From the NCBI GenBank assembly GCA_910584865.1, contig CAJUCE010000025.1, positions 17,117 through 81,116 on the forward strand: a stretch of DNA of 64,000 nt, read 5' to 3'. This document shows positions 26,478 to 35,213 of the stretch, piece after piece. Origin of the DNA: an uncultured Acetatifactor sp. (lineage in GTDB: Bacteria; Bacillota; Clostridia; Lachnospirales; Lachnospiraceae). The stretch's first letter is position 1; the number at the start of each line of letters is the position of its first letter. The notes under the pieces were generated by a model. The model saw nothing but the letters and a program-made list of their open reading frames with translations, ran no database searches and had not been told where the DNA came from. The position numbers were made by a program, and so were the translations under genes.

Positions 26478-27632
26478 CTACTGCCTTCCGGCCAGGAAAG
26501 TATCGATGCCGTTTGCCATTCCCTCTGCAAGCTTATCCTGGTACTCATCGGTAGCCATGAGAGTGTCTTCCTCCGGATTGGTCATATAGCCCATCTCCAC
26601 AATCGTCACCGGCACCTGACACCAGTTAATGCCGCTCATGGTATCCGTCTCCCACACATACTGTTTCTTGCAGCCGGTTTCCGCCACCAGCGCATCCAAC
26701 ACGGCATCCGATAGCTCTCTGCTGCTCTGATAGTAATCCCCATTATAAGGATTGGAGGCCGTCTGGCAAATTGTCATGGCCCCATTGACGGAAGTATCCT
26801 CCGAGCCGTTGGCATGGATCCGGATAAAAGCATCCGCCCCTGCTTCATTGGCTACCTGAGCCCTCTCACTATTACTCATGTCCACATCATGGGTAGTCCT
26901 GACCATAATGACCTGATAGCCCCTCTCCAGTAATTCGCTCTCCAGCTTCTGGGCCACCGTCAGAGTTAATTCGTATTCCTTCAATCCGCTGGCGGCCCCG
27001 GAGGTACCTCCCGCTACCTTGGCCTTTGTCTCGCTTGCTCCCGGTCCGATGGGCTCCTTTTCGCTGTTTCCCTTCTTCTGATGCCCGGCATCGATTACGA
27101 TTATGTAACCGTTTGCCTCCTGTACAGATTTTTCTTCCGGCTGCGGTGTGGTCTCACAGACAGAACAGTCTGCAGGTTCCTGAGCGGTTGCATCCTCCCC
27201 AGGCGCTTCTCCTGCCTCCCCGGCCCCTGTCCCGGCCTGGCCGGAAGCCTCGCCACTCCCGTCAGCCTCAGCTTCCTCTGAGACCGGCGTCTGTGTCTGC
27301 TCCGGGGCAGTATCCTGAGAACTGCCCTCCATGCTTTCGCTCTCTCCGCCGTTCTTATCGTCTGTCTGTCCGGCTGTTTCTCCGCTTTCGGCTGTATCAC
27401 GTCCGGTTTCTCCGTCTTTGGCTGTATCATGTCCGGTTTCTCCGGTTTCGGTCGTATCCTGCCCGGCGTTTTCCAGGGACAGTTCCACTCCCTCCACTTC
27501 TGTTGCCAGGGATTGCTCTTCCTGCTTTCCGCAACCCGCGATCAGAAAGATCCCTATCGCGACCGTCAGGAGCGCGGGGCACAGTAGGCGCAGTCCTCCT
27601 CTTTTCCCCGTATACTTACTTTTCGATATCAA
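26478..27632 (-). CDS. N-acetylmuramoyl-L-alanine amidase lipoprotein (Amidase_3)
   Basis: 384 residues. A TTG start at 27632 is supported by AGGAGG 8 nt upstream, supplied by repeat copy E. An N-terminal signal with lipobox LIAGC (Cys34) anchors it outside. A linker of about 120 residues is Glu/Thr/Gly/Gln-rich with short repeats (TGxDTAxxGETG). The catalytic domain has zinc ligands in IIVIDAGH, in KEYELTL and in IRIHANGS, and the catalytic Glu in VTIVEMGYMTN. It cleaves the bond between MurNAc and the stem peptide. Confidence 0.93.
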   Translation of the reverse strand: MISKSKYTGKRGGLRLLCPALLTVAIGIFLIAGCGKQEEQSLATEVEGVELSLENAGQDTTETGETGHDTAKDGETGRDTAESGETAGQTDDKNGGESESMEGSSQDTAPEQTQTPVSEEAEADGSGEASGQAGTGAGEAGEAPGEDATAQEPADCSVCETTPQPEEKSVQEANGYIIVIDAGHQKKGNSEKEPIGPGASETKAKVAGGTSGAASGLKEYELTLTVAQKLESELLERGYQVIMVRTTHDVDMSNSERAQVANEAGADAFIRIHANGSEDTSVNGAMTICQTASNPYNGDYYQSSRELSDAVLDALVAETGCKKQYVWETDTMSGINWCQVPVTIVEMGYMTNPEEDTLMATDEYQDKLAEGMANGIDTFLAGRQ

Positions 27633-27640
27633 ACTTGTTT

Positions 27641-27771
27641 CCTCCTATTCCAGTTCCGCATCCGTGCTCCCGGTACCCTGGCATCGGCGAAGGATTTTCG
27701 GCCCCGAAGAAAAACGTCCGAAAATCCTTCGGGGTACCGGTTGCATGGATGCTGTTTCCAGTTCCGCATCC
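27641..27771 (-). repeat. GGAACTGGAA leader element, copy E (amidase)
   Basis: Minus strand. GGATGC-GGAACTGGAAACA-GCATCC at the upstream end (27771-27747), then a hairpin with CCGGTACCC/GGGTACCGG and CGAAGGATTTTCGG/CCGAAAATCCTTCG, then GGATGC-GGAACTGGAATAGGAGG (27663-27641). The AGGAGG serves the TTG start of the amidase. GCATCC can pair with either the upstream or the downstream GGATGC. The core stem differs from copies A-D, so this is a second subtype. Upstream (27775-27850) may be a decayed further unit. Confidence 0.8.
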
Positions 27772-27861
27772 GTTCATTCAGTGCCCGGATCCGGCATAGC
27801 ATTTCCGTGCGTATAGAGCTTTCGCCCGGGAAATCTCCCATCTGCCGGATACAGACAAGAG

Positions 27862-27894
27862 TAGGATGCACCGCTGTGACAACGGCACATCCTA
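27862..27894 (-). terminator. Terminator hairpin after ftsH
   Basis: TAGGATG and CATCCTA arms with inner pairing (27862-27876 with 27880-27894), 3-nt loop, ten bases after the ftsH stop, followed on the minus strand by a T-rich stretch. Confidence 0.7.
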
Positions 27895-27903
27895 TCTTAG
27901 TCG

Positions 27904-30126
27904 TCAGTCTATCTTGCCATTGGAAAATCTGCCCACCGGCTGTTCCACGTCTGCCGCTGTCTGCGCAGGCTCCTCTGCCTGCTCCTCCCCATGATCCTGT
28001 CCTGTCTCCGCGCCATGCTCCTCTTCCGGCTCTGCGGATTCAGGTTCGGTCTCTGCCGCTTTTGCTTCTTTCACCGGTTCCGGAATTTCCACCGGCCCCG
28101 GCATTTCAATCACCGGCGACACCTTTTCCTGACTCTTTTTCTCTTCTTTCTCCTCCGGCTCCGGCAGTCCCTTTTCCCTGCGGAAGATTTCCATGAACTC
28201 CTTGCCCGTGATGGTCTCCTTCTCGATCAGAAATTCGGCAAGCTTATCCATGACCTCCCGGTTCTCCCGAAGCATCTCCAGCGCCTTTTCATAACTTTCC
28301 TTCAGTATCTCGACCACTTCCGCGTCGATCTCCGCCGCCGTGGCATCGCTGCAGTTCAACGCCGTCCGCCCTTCCAGATACTGGCTCTCCACCGTAGCCA
28401 GCCCTACCAGGCCGAATTTCTTGCTCATGCCGTAACGTGTCACCATATTGCGCGCAATATCAGTCGCTTTTTCGATATCATTGGCGGCCCCCGTCGTCAC
28501 CGTATCAAAGACAACTTCCTCCGCCGCCCGGCCTCCCACCAGGCCCACCAGCATGTCGTGAAGCTCCGCCTCTGTATTCAGATACTTTTCCTCCTCCGGC
28601 ACATGCATGACATAGCCCAGAGCCCCCATGGTCCGGGGCACAATCGTAATCTTCTGTACCGGCTCGGAATTCTTCTGCAGGGCGCTGATCAGCGCATGCC
28701 CCACTTCATGGTAGGACACAATCTTGCGTTCCTCCCGGCTCATGATACGGTCTTTCTTCTCTTTACCCACCAACACTACTTCCACTGCATCAAACAAATC
28801 CTTCTGGCAGACGTAATCCCGGCCTTCTTTGACCGCATTGATAGCAGCCTCGTTGATCATATTGGCCAGATCGGAACCCACTGCACCGCTGGTTGCCAGG
28901 GCAATGGCATCCAGATCCACCGTCTCGTCCATTTTCACATCCTTGGCATGCACCTTCAGGATCTCCACACGTCCCTTCAGGTCCGGTTTATCCACGATGA
29001 TCCGCCTGTCGAAACGTCCGGGCCGCAGCAGCGCCTTATCCAATATCTCCGGCCTATTGGTGGCGCCCAAAATCAGGATACCCTTGGAACTGTCAAAGCC
29101 GTCCATCTCGGACAGCAGCTGGTTCAGTGTCTGCTCCCGCTCCTCGTTTCCTCCGCCGTATTTGGAATCACGGCTTCGGCCGATGGCATCGATCTCATCT
29201 ATAAAGATAATACATGGCGCATTCTTGGTAGCCTCCTTGAACAGGTCACGCACACGGCTGGCGCCCACACCCACGTACAGTTCGATAAAGTCCGAACCTG
29301 TCAGGGAGAAAAACGGCACATGGGCTTCCCCCGCCACCGCTTTGGCCAGCAGGGTCTTACCTGTACCGGGAGGGCCTACCAGCAATGCGCCCTTGGGGAG
29401 TCTGGCGCCGATCTTCGAATATTTCCCCGGATTGTGCAGGAAATCCACCACTTCCACCAGGGATTCCTTCGCCTCATCTTCCCCTGCCACATCCTTGAAC
29501 GTGACACCGGTCTCCTTCTGTACATAGACCTTGGCGTTGCTCTTACCTACGCCCAGCGGACCGCCGGAGCCGCCCATTTTCTTAAATACCACGCCCAGCA
29601 GAATCCACATCAGCAATACCGGCAATACCACATACAGCAATATATCCAGTATTCTTCCTGAATTATCGCTCAGAATACGGCTTCCGTCTATCCCATGCTT
29701 CTCCATTCTGGCTGTCAGAGTATCCAGATCTTCCATAATAATTGTGGAATAAGTCGTGGGCGTATTGCCGTAAAAAGGGTACGCCGGCATAGCTGTAGGC
29801 GCGTCTTCCTTATCTTTGGCATCCTTTTTCAGAGTAAACAGGATCTGTCCCGTGCTCTGTACCTCCACCGCTTCCACTTCATCCGCATTCACATGCTCCA
29901 GGAACTTGGTATAACTGACCTCTTGTGCATTTCCATTGCCCCCGAACATCAGATTCCAGAGCATAAAAACCAGCAGCACCGTGCTGAGCGCCGCCAGCAA
30001 TACCATCATGATATTCGGTCTTCTGGGAGGCTGATTTCCGTTGCCGCCATTGTTCCCCGGCCCGTTCCCCTGGCCGCCGTTATTGTATCCGCCGCCATTG
30101 TCGTATTGGTTCATTTGATTGTCCAT
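27904..30126 (-). CDS. ftsH: ATP-dependent zinc metalloprotease FtsH
   Basis: 740 residues. Membrane AAA+ protease for damaged or regulatory membrane proteins. A Gly/Asn-rich N-terminus precedes two membrane segments (NIMMVLLAALSTVLLVFMLW and ILLYVVLPVLLMWILLGVVF). AAA+ motifs: Walker A VGPPGTGKTLLAKAVAGEA, Walker B IIFIDEIDAIG, second region of homology ATNRPEILDKALLRPGRFDRR. Protease zinc site HEVGH near residue 472. The last ~75 residues are a Glu/Pro/Ala-rich tail, longer than usual. ACGGAG precedes the start by 5 nt. Single gene with its own promoter and terminator. Confidence 0.97.
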   Translation of the reverse strand: MDNQMNQYDNGGGYNNGGQGNGPGNNGGNGNQPPRRPNIMMVLLAALSTVLLVFMLWNLMFGGNGNAQEVSYTKFLEHVNADEVEAVEVQSTGQILFTLKKDAKDKEDAPTAMPAYPFYGNTPTTYSTIIMEDLDTLTARMEKHGIDGSRILSDNSGRILDILLYVVLPVLLMWILLGVVFKKMGGSGGPLGVGKSNAKVYVQKETGVTFKDVAGEDEAKESLVEVVDFLHNPGKYSKIGARLPKGALLVGPPGTGKTLLAKAVAGEAHVPFFSLTGSDFIELYVGVGASRVRDLFKEATKNAPCIIFIDEIDAIGRSRDSKYGGGNEEREQTLNQLLSEMDGFDSSKGILILGATNRPEILDKALLRPGRFDRRIIVDKPDLKGRVEILKVHAKDVKMDETVDLDAIALATSGAVGSDLANMINEAAINAVKEGRDYVCQKDLFDAVEVVLVGKEKKDRIMSREERKIVSYHEVGHALISALQKNSEPVQKITIVPRTMGALGYVMHVPEEEKYLNTEAELHDMLVGLVGGRAAEEVVFDTVTTGAANDIEKATDIARNMVTRYGMSKKFGLVGLATVESQYLEGRTALNCSDATAAEIDAEVVEILKESYEKALEMLRENREVMDKLAEFLIEKETITGKEFMEIFRREKGLPEPEEKEEKKSQEKVSPVIEMPGPVEIPEPVKEAKAAETEPESAEPEEEHGAETGQDHGEEQAEEPAQTAADVEQPVGRFSNGKID

Positions 30127-30172
30127 AGTAACTCCGTTTCCCTGTTTACCTTATTTCTAAAGTCCCATTGCC

Positions 30173-30201
30173 ATTATAGATAGAACCAATTGATAAATCA
30201 A
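30173..30201 (-). promoter_or_regulatory. Promoter for ftsH
   Basis: On the minus strand TTGATT (30201-30196), 17-nt spacer, TATAAT (30178-30173), about 45 bp before the ftsH start. Confidence 0.75.
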
Positions 30202-30339
30202 TAGCTTATTTGTGAAAAAAACAAATTATCTCTTAAAGATTTCTAAACTGTCTGCTCTCTATTATTTTTTCATCTGAATATGGTATTCCTTAAAATTCTG
30301 TGGTAAAATGATAAAATGTGAAAACAGAGGAAACATTTT

Positions 30340-31833
30340 ATGAAAGCGAGGCAGGATATGAAAATCGGATTTGACAACGACAAATATCTGAAACTGCAGT
30401 CAGAACACATCAAGGAACGCATCGTTTCGTTTGGGGACAAGCTTTACCTGGAATTCGGCGGGAAGCTCTTCGATGATTACCATGCTTCCAGAGTCTTGCC
30501 CGGTTTTGCTCCAGACGCGAAACTCCAGATGCTGATGCAGTTATCCGGCTACGCGGAGATCGTCATCGTTATAAGCGCAACGGATATAGAGAAAAACAAG
30601 ATACATGGGGATCTGGGGATTACCTATGACGTGGATGTCCTGCGTCTGCGGGACGAATTTCTGACAAGGGGGCTGTATGTGGGAAGTGTGGTCATCACAC
30701 ATTATCAGGGTCAGCACAGCGCGGAGCAATTTAAGGCCAAGCTGGAGAAAAAAGGAATCAAAGTATATCTCCACTATGTCATTGAAGGATATCCCGCCAA
30801 TGTTCCGCTGATTGTCAGCGAAAAGGGCTACGGAAAAAATGACTATATCGAAACCACCCGTCCCCTGATCGTAGTAACGGCCCCGGGACCGGGAAGCGGC
30901 AAGATGGCCACCTGTCTCTCCCAGCTTTATCATGACCGGCAGCGCGGAATCAAGGCCGGTTATGCCAAATTTGAGACCTTCCCCATCTGGAATATCCCGC
31001 TGAAGCATCCCATCAACCTTGCCTATGAAGCGGCCACCGCAGACCTGAATGATGTCAACATGATTGATCCCTTCCACCTGGAAGCTTATGGTGAAACCAC
31101 CGTAAACTATAATCGGGATATTGAGATCTTCCCGGTGCTGAATGCCATATTTGAAAGCATATACGGAAGCAATCCTTATAAATCTCCCACTGATATGGGT
31201 GTCAATATGGCCGGCAACTGTATCATAAATGACGATGCCTGCTGCAAAGCATCTAAAATGGAGATCATCCGCCGTTATTATACTACCTTGTGCCGGATGG
31301 TGCGGGATGATGCCTCCGAAAATGAACTTCTCAAAATCGAGTTGCTGATGAAACAGGCCAAAATCACCCCTGCCGACAGAAAAGTCACCTCCGCGGCCAG
31401 GGAACTTGCCGAGGAACTGGGTACCCCCACCGCGGCCATCGAACTGCCGGATGGCCAGATCATCACATCCAAAACCTCGGACTTCCTGGGCGCTTCCGCC
31501 GCGCTCCTGCTCAATGCGCTGAAGCACCTGGCCGGTGTGGATCATCACATCAAACTGATCAAACCGGAGGCAATCGAACCCATCCAGGATCTGAAGGTCC
31601 GCTACCTGGGCGGAAAAAATCCCCGCCTCCACACCGATGAGGTGCTGATTGCCCTTACGCTCGCCGCCTGCAGCGACACCAATGCAAAGCGTGCCCTGGA
31701 TCAATTGCCCAGGTTGAAGGGCTGCCAGGTTCATACCTCTGTCATGCTCTCCGAGGTGGACACCAAAATCTTCAAAAAACTGGGCGTGGATCTGACCTGT
31801 GAACCGGTCCAGACCGCGCGGAAAAAATATTAA
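30340..31833 (+). CDS. DUF1846 family protein
   Basis: 497 residues. The N-terminal part (KIGFDNDKYLKLQSEHIKER, LYLEFGGKLFDDYHASRVLPGF) and the nucleotide-type loop VVTAPGPGSGKMATCLSQLYHD match what I recall of DUF1846, a conserved family in clostridia and lactobacilli with structures but no settled function; an ATP-binding role is suggested by the glycine-rich loop. Start: ATG at 30340 has AGAGGA 8 nt upstream; the ATG at 30358 (MKIGFDN) fits the usual N-terminus and has GAGG 6 nt upstream, so both are possible. Repeat copy B and pyrG follow. Confidence 0.85.
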   Translation: MKARQDMKIGFDNDKYLKLQSEHIKERIVSFGDKLYLEFGGKLFDDYHASRVLPGFAPDAKLQMLMQLSGYAEIVIVISATDIEKNKIHGDLGITYDVDVLRLRDEFLTRGLYVGSVVITHYQGQHSAEQFKAKLEKKGIKVYLHYVIEGYPANVPLIVSEKGYGKNDYIETTRPLIVVTAPGPGSGKMATCLSQLYHDRQRGIKAGYAKFETFPIWNIPLKHPINLAYEAATADLNDVNMIDPFHLEAYGETTVNYNRDIEIFPVLNAIFESIYGSNPYKSPTDMGVNMAGNCIINDDACCKASKMEIIRRYYTTLCRMVRDDASENELLKIELLMKQAKITPADRKVTSAARELAEELGTPTAAIELPDGQIITSKTSDFLGASAALLLNALKHLAGVDHHIKLIKPEAIEPIQDLKVRYLGGKNPRLHTDEVLIALTLAACSDTNAKRALDQLPRLKGCQVHTSVMLSEVDTKIFKKLGVDLTCEPVQTARKKY

Positions 31834-31837
31834 TTGG

Positions 31838-31968
31838 CCTGTTACGGAACTGGAATCAGTAACAGGCCGGCCCAGTGCCCGGAAGAATTTCCGGCACTGC
31901 ACTCGGGACAGAAATTCTTCCGCTATTATTGGTACTGGGATGACCTGTTACGGAACTGAAATAGGAGG
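31838..31968 (+). repeat. GGAACTGGAA leader element, copy B (pyrG)
   Basis: CCTGTTAC-GGAACTGGAATCA-GTAACAGG (31838-31866), core hairpin with CCCAGTGCC/GGTACTGGG and GGAAGAATTT/AAATTCTTCC, then CCTGTTAC-GGAACTGAAATAGGAGG (31944-31968). The AGGAGG is 13 nt before the pyrG ATG. GTAACAGG can pair with the upstream or downstream CCTGTTAC. The 3' bulge reads GCTATTATT. Confidence 0.85.
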
Positions 31969-31981
31969 AAAATCAAAAATT

Positions 31982-33592
31982 ATGTCAGTAAAATATGTAT
32001 TTGTAACCGGAGGCGTAGTCTCCGGACTGGGAAAAGGCATCACGGCAGCATCCCTTGGCCGCCTTCTGAAGGCCAGAGGTTATAAAGTTACCATGCAGAA
32101 ATTTGACCCTTATATCAATATCGACCCGGGCACCATGAATCCAATCCAGCACGGGGAAGTCTTTGTCACCGACGATGGCGCGGAAACCGATCTGGATCTG
32201 GGGCATTATGAACGCTTCATAGACGAAAATCTGGGGAAAAACTCTAATGTCACCACCGGCAAGGTATATTGGGCGGTACTGCAGAAAGAACGCCGGGGAG
32301 ATTACGGCGGAGGAACGGTACAGGTTATTCCTCATATCACAAATGAAATTAAGAGTCGTTTTTACCGTAATTTTACAGATCCCGACACCCGTATTGCCAT
32401 CATTGAAGTGGGCGGCACAGTGGGAGATATTGAGAGCCAGCCCTTCCTGGAATCCATCCGGCAGTTTCAGCAGGATGTGGGCCGGGAGAACGCCATCTTA
32501 ATCCACGTGACCTTAATCCCCTATCTGAGCGCTTCCCAGGAGCTGAAGACCAAACCTACTCAGGCCAGCGTAAAAGATTTACAGGGAATGGGCATTCAGC
32601 CGGATATCATTGTATGCAGAAGCGAACATCCTCTGGACCAGAGTCTGAAGGACAAAATCGCTCTCTTCTGCAATGTTCCCAGCAAGCGCGTGCTGCAAAA
32701 TCTGGATGTGGAATATCTCTACGAAGCGCCTCTGGCCATGGAAAAAGAGAATCTGGCCCAGGTTGCCTGCGAATGTCTGCATCTGGACTGTCCGAAACCG
32801 GATCTGACAGACTGGGAGAAGATGGTGGATGACCTGAAACATCCCACTGACGAAGTCACCATAGCTCTGGTTGGAAAATATGTCTCTCTCCATGACGCCT
32901 ATATCAGCGTAGTGGAAGCATTAAAGCATGGCGGCATCTCCAACCATGCCACCGTCCATATCAAATGGATCGACTCCGAGACCGTCACACCCGAAAATGC
33001 GGAAGAACTGCTTGCCGATGTAAACGGTATCCTGATTCCCGGCGGATTCGGTTCCAGAGGAATCGAAGGCAAAATCATCGCAATTCACTATGCGCGCACG
33101 CACGGAAAACCGCTTCTGGGCCTGTGCCTGGGCATGCAGCTCACCATCGTAGAATACGCCCGCAATGTCCTTGGCTACCGGGATGCCCACAGCATAGAAT
33201 TGGATCCGAACACAACACATCCCATCATAGCCCTGCTGCCGGACCAGAACGGCGTAGAGGACATCGGCGGCACCCTGCGGCTGGGAGCTTATCCCTGCGT
33301 GCTGGACAAGGCTTCCAGAGCCTATGAATTATATGGCGAGGAGACCATTTATGAAAGGCACCGCCACCGCTATGAAGTAAATAACGATTACCGGGCTGCC
33401 CTGGCCGAAAAGGGGCTGCGTCTCTCCGGAACCTCCCCGGACGGCCGTATCGTGGAAATGTGCGAAATCACGGATCATCCCTTCTATGTGGCAACCCAGG
33501 GCCATCCGGAGCTGAAATCCCGGCCCAACCGTCCGCACCCGCTGTTCAAGGGCTTCGTGGCCGCCGCATTGCAGGATAAGCACTCTCTGTAA
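31982..33592 (+). CDS. pyrG: CTP synthase
   Basis: 536 residues. Converts UTP to CTP with ATP and glutamine. The N-terminal synthase domain has VFVTGGVVSGLGKGITAASLG (P-loop) and QKFDPYINIDPGTMNPIQHGE; the C-terminal class I glutamine amidotransferase has ILIPGGFGSRG, the nucleophile Cys in LLGLCLGMQL, and the His/Glu pair in QGHPELKSRP. The start at 31982 is fixed by homology. In many Gram-positive bacteria pyrG is controlled by reiterative transcription at a 5' GGGC; here the leader is instead repeat copy B. Confidence 0.97.
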   Translation: MSVKYVFVTGGVVSGLGKGITAASLGRLLKARGYKVTMQKFDPYINIDPGTMNPIQHGEVFVTDDGAETDLDLGHYERFIDENLGKNSNVTTGKVYWAVLQKERRGDYGGGTVQVIPHITNEIKSRFYRNFTDPDTRIAIIEVGGTVGDIESQPFLESIRQFQQDVGRENAILIHVTLIPYLSASQELKTKPTQASVKDLQGMGIQPDIIVCRSEHPLDQSLKDKIALFCNVPSKRVLQNLDVEYLYEAPLAMEKENLAQVACECLHLDCPKPDLTDWEKMVDDLKHPTDEVTIALVGKYVSLHDAYISVVEALKHGGISNHATVHIKWIDSETVTPENAEELLADVNGILIPGGFGSRGIEGKIIAIHYARTHGKPLLGLCLGMQLTIVEYARNVLGYRDAHSIELDPNTTHPIIALLPDQNGVEDIGGTLRLGAYPCVLDKASRAYELYGEETIYERHRHRYEVNNDYRAALAEKGLRLSGTSPDGRIVEMCEITDHPFYVATQGHPELKSRPNRPHPLFKGFVAAALQDKHSL

Positions 33593-33602
33593 ATAAGTGC
33601 AT

Positions 33603-33742
33603 TCGGCGCCTTACTGATTCCATGTCCGTCTGAAGATGAACTTTCCCATAAATCGAGTAGGGGCGATTTCTCCCTACTCGCCCGTGGGGCCCACATGTTG
33701 CATCAGCAACAAATTTCCATATGCGGGGTCTGCACATAGAAA
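33603..33742 (-). repeat. Dispersed repeat R2 (copy related to the MITE interior)
   Basis: Between convergent pyrG and yitT. Read on the plus strand it has a block resembling GGCACCTTACTGATTCC (here GGCGCCTTACTGATTCC at 33607) and then about 100 bp (33645-33742) alignable by eye to 17195-17285 inside the MITE, ending in CACATAGAAAAA. It contains small hairpins GAGTAGGG/CCCTACTC and TGTTGC/GCAACA. The block order differs from the MITE, as if cyclically permuted. Confidence 0.6.
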
Positions 33743-33747
33743 AAAGA

Positions 33748-33776
33748 GGAACCGGCCATCGTAAAAACCCGGTTCC
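33748..33776. terminator. Bidirectional terminator between pyrG and yitT
   Basis: GGAACCGG (33748-33755) pairs with CCGGTTCC (33769-33776); it is preceded by an A-run and followed by CCTTTT, so both convergent genes can use it. Confidence 0.75.
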
Positions 33777-33841
33777 CCTTTTCTTCTGCAATGTATTTTT
33801 GCATGTCTCCCCTCAAAGCTTCCGCCCCAAGCCGAACATAC

Positions 33842-34717
33842 TCACAATTTTTTCAGGAAATTTCCGTCCACACTGACCCCTTCATTGATAACAATAAACG
33901 CATTGGGATCATACTTATGTACCACCGCCTTCAGACGGCTCACCTCGTACTTGGATAATGTCACATAGAGCATATGAGACTGCTGGTGGGTATAGGCGCC
34001 CTGGGTAGTCCATTTCGTGATACCTCTGTAAATCTCGTCAAACACAGCCTTCTCCATCTCCGCCGTATCCGCCTTGGTGATAATATTCGCCTCTACATTG
34101 ATATTCTGGGTATGTACTCTGTCCATAGCCGTGGAATACACCGCCGCATAAATGATACAGTATACCACAATTTCCACGTCAAACAGGAAGAAGCATATCC
34201 CGTACAGCACCAGATTCAACATAAGTCCTGCCTTCCCTACGCTGAAATCCTTCTTCCATCTGGCCAGAATCAATCCTACCACATCCATTCCGCCGCTGCA
34301 GGAAGCCATTCTCAGCATCACACCGATTCCGCTGCCGGAGATAATGCCGCCTACTACACAGGCCGCCATGGTATCCTCCACAATTCTCGTCACCGGAATG
34401 AGGGAGAGAAACGTGGTCATCGCCGTAACGGTGACCAGCGTTTTGAAGAAAAAGGCCTTCCCCAGCCTGGTAAAGGCCAGAATGAACAGAGGCACGTTGA
34501 TCATATAGTAAATCAGACCGGCCACATCGAAGCCTCCGAAATCCAGTCCGAAAAACCGGGCAAGCACAGTACGGATTACCTGAGAAATACCCATCACACC
34601 GCCCGAATACAACCCTGCCGGAACAATGAACAGGTTCACACCCATGGCATATACAAAAGCCGCGACCACACACATCAGAGCTCTCTTTGTTTCATATACA
34701 ATCAAATCTTTTTTCAT
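33842..34717 (-). CDS. YitT family membrane protein
   Basis: 291 residues. Five or six membrane segments (ALMCVVAAFVYAMGVNLFIV, GLIYYMINVPLFILAFTRLG, LVTVTAMTTFLSLIPVT, VVGGIISGSGIGVMLRMA) followed by a soluble DUF2179 domain (NIITKADTAEMEKAVF, HMLYVTLSKYEVSRLKAVV, VSVDGNFLKKL). YitT proteins are widespread in Firmicutes, with unknown function; transport is suspected. The ATG at 34717 lies 1 nt past the trxA stop region, so the two are coupled. Confidence 0.9.
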   Translation of the reverse strand: MKKDLIVYETKRALMCVVAAFVYAMGVNLFIVPAGLYSGGVMGISQVIRTVLARFFGLDFGGFDVAGLIYYMINVPLFILAFTRLGKAFFFKTLVTVTAMTTFLSLIPVTRIVEDTMAACVVGGIISGSGIGVMLRMASCSGGMDVVGLILARWKKDFSVGKAGLMLNLVLYGICFFLFDVEIVVYCIIYAAVYSTAMDRVHTQNINVEANIITKADTAEMEKAVFDEIYRGITKWTTQGAYTHQQSHMLYVTLSKYEVSRLKAVVHKYDPNAFIVINEGVSVDGNFLKKL

Positions 34718-34718
34718 G

Positions 34719-35039
34719 TCACCCCAACGCCTGCTCAACTTTCTGTTTTAATTCCGCCGCCGGCATGGCGCCCACAAAATTCATGGCCGGTTTACCGTCC
34801 TTGAAAATGATAAAAGCCGGAATACTGGATACCTGACAGCTCTTCGCCAGCTCCATGTTCTCGTCGATATTACATTTTCCCACCTTGATCTTCCCTTCGT
34901 ACTCCGCTGCGATTTTGGCCACCATCGGTCCCATCATCCTGCAGGGATTGCACCAGTCCGCATAGAAATCCACCAGTACGGGGATATCCGATTTCAATAC
35001 CTCTGTCTCAAAATTGTCTGACGTAAACTTGTATTCCAT
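34719..35039 (-). CDS. trxA: Thioredoxin
   Basis: 106 residues, cytoplasmic disulfide reductase. The active site is WCNPC (the usual form is WCGPC) in LVDFYADWCNPCRMMGP, with the cis-Pro region VSSIPAFIIFKDG. The glycine-to-asparagine change would be expected to shift the redox potential. Start at 35039: AGAGGG is 5 nt upstream. A thioredoxin reductase is not in the window. Confidence 0.93.
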   Translation of the reverse strand: MEYKFTSDNFETEVLKSDIPVLVDFYADWCNPCRMMGPMVAKIAAEYEGKIKVGKCNIDENMELAKSCQVSSIPAFIIFKDGKPAMNFVGAMPAAELKQKVEQALG

Positions 35040-35097
35040 TTTTACCCTCTTTCTGCGCCGCCGTATTTTCCCGGGAAGCCTGCCCTGACGGCGCTGC

Positions 35098-35185
35098 TGC
35101 AGGCCTCCGCTTTTTCCATACAAAATGCTCTGGCACCTTGCTGATTCCGTGTCCGTCCGGCGACGGATTTTCTAGTAAAGAAAAT
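35098..35185 (-). repeat. Dispersed repeat R2 (fragment upstream of trxA)
   Basis: The segment CTGGCACCTTGCTGATTCC with flanking CCGTGTCCGTCCG (35131-35158) resembles 33607-33630 and 17293-17309. It is a fragment of the same dispersed repeat as in the MITE and after pyrG. It lies between trmB and trxA. Confidence 0.55.
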
Positions 35186-35213
35186 AGTGCCTATAATGCA
35201 CACATACACGGAA

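Noticed and set aside
27991..29661. Long plus-strand frame opposite ftsH
   Set aside because: It lies entirely antisense to ftsH, which has all its motifs; composition alone keeps the frame open.
30541..31902. Long minus-strand frame opposite the DUF1846 gene
   Set aside because: Antisense to a conserved gene, with no start signals.
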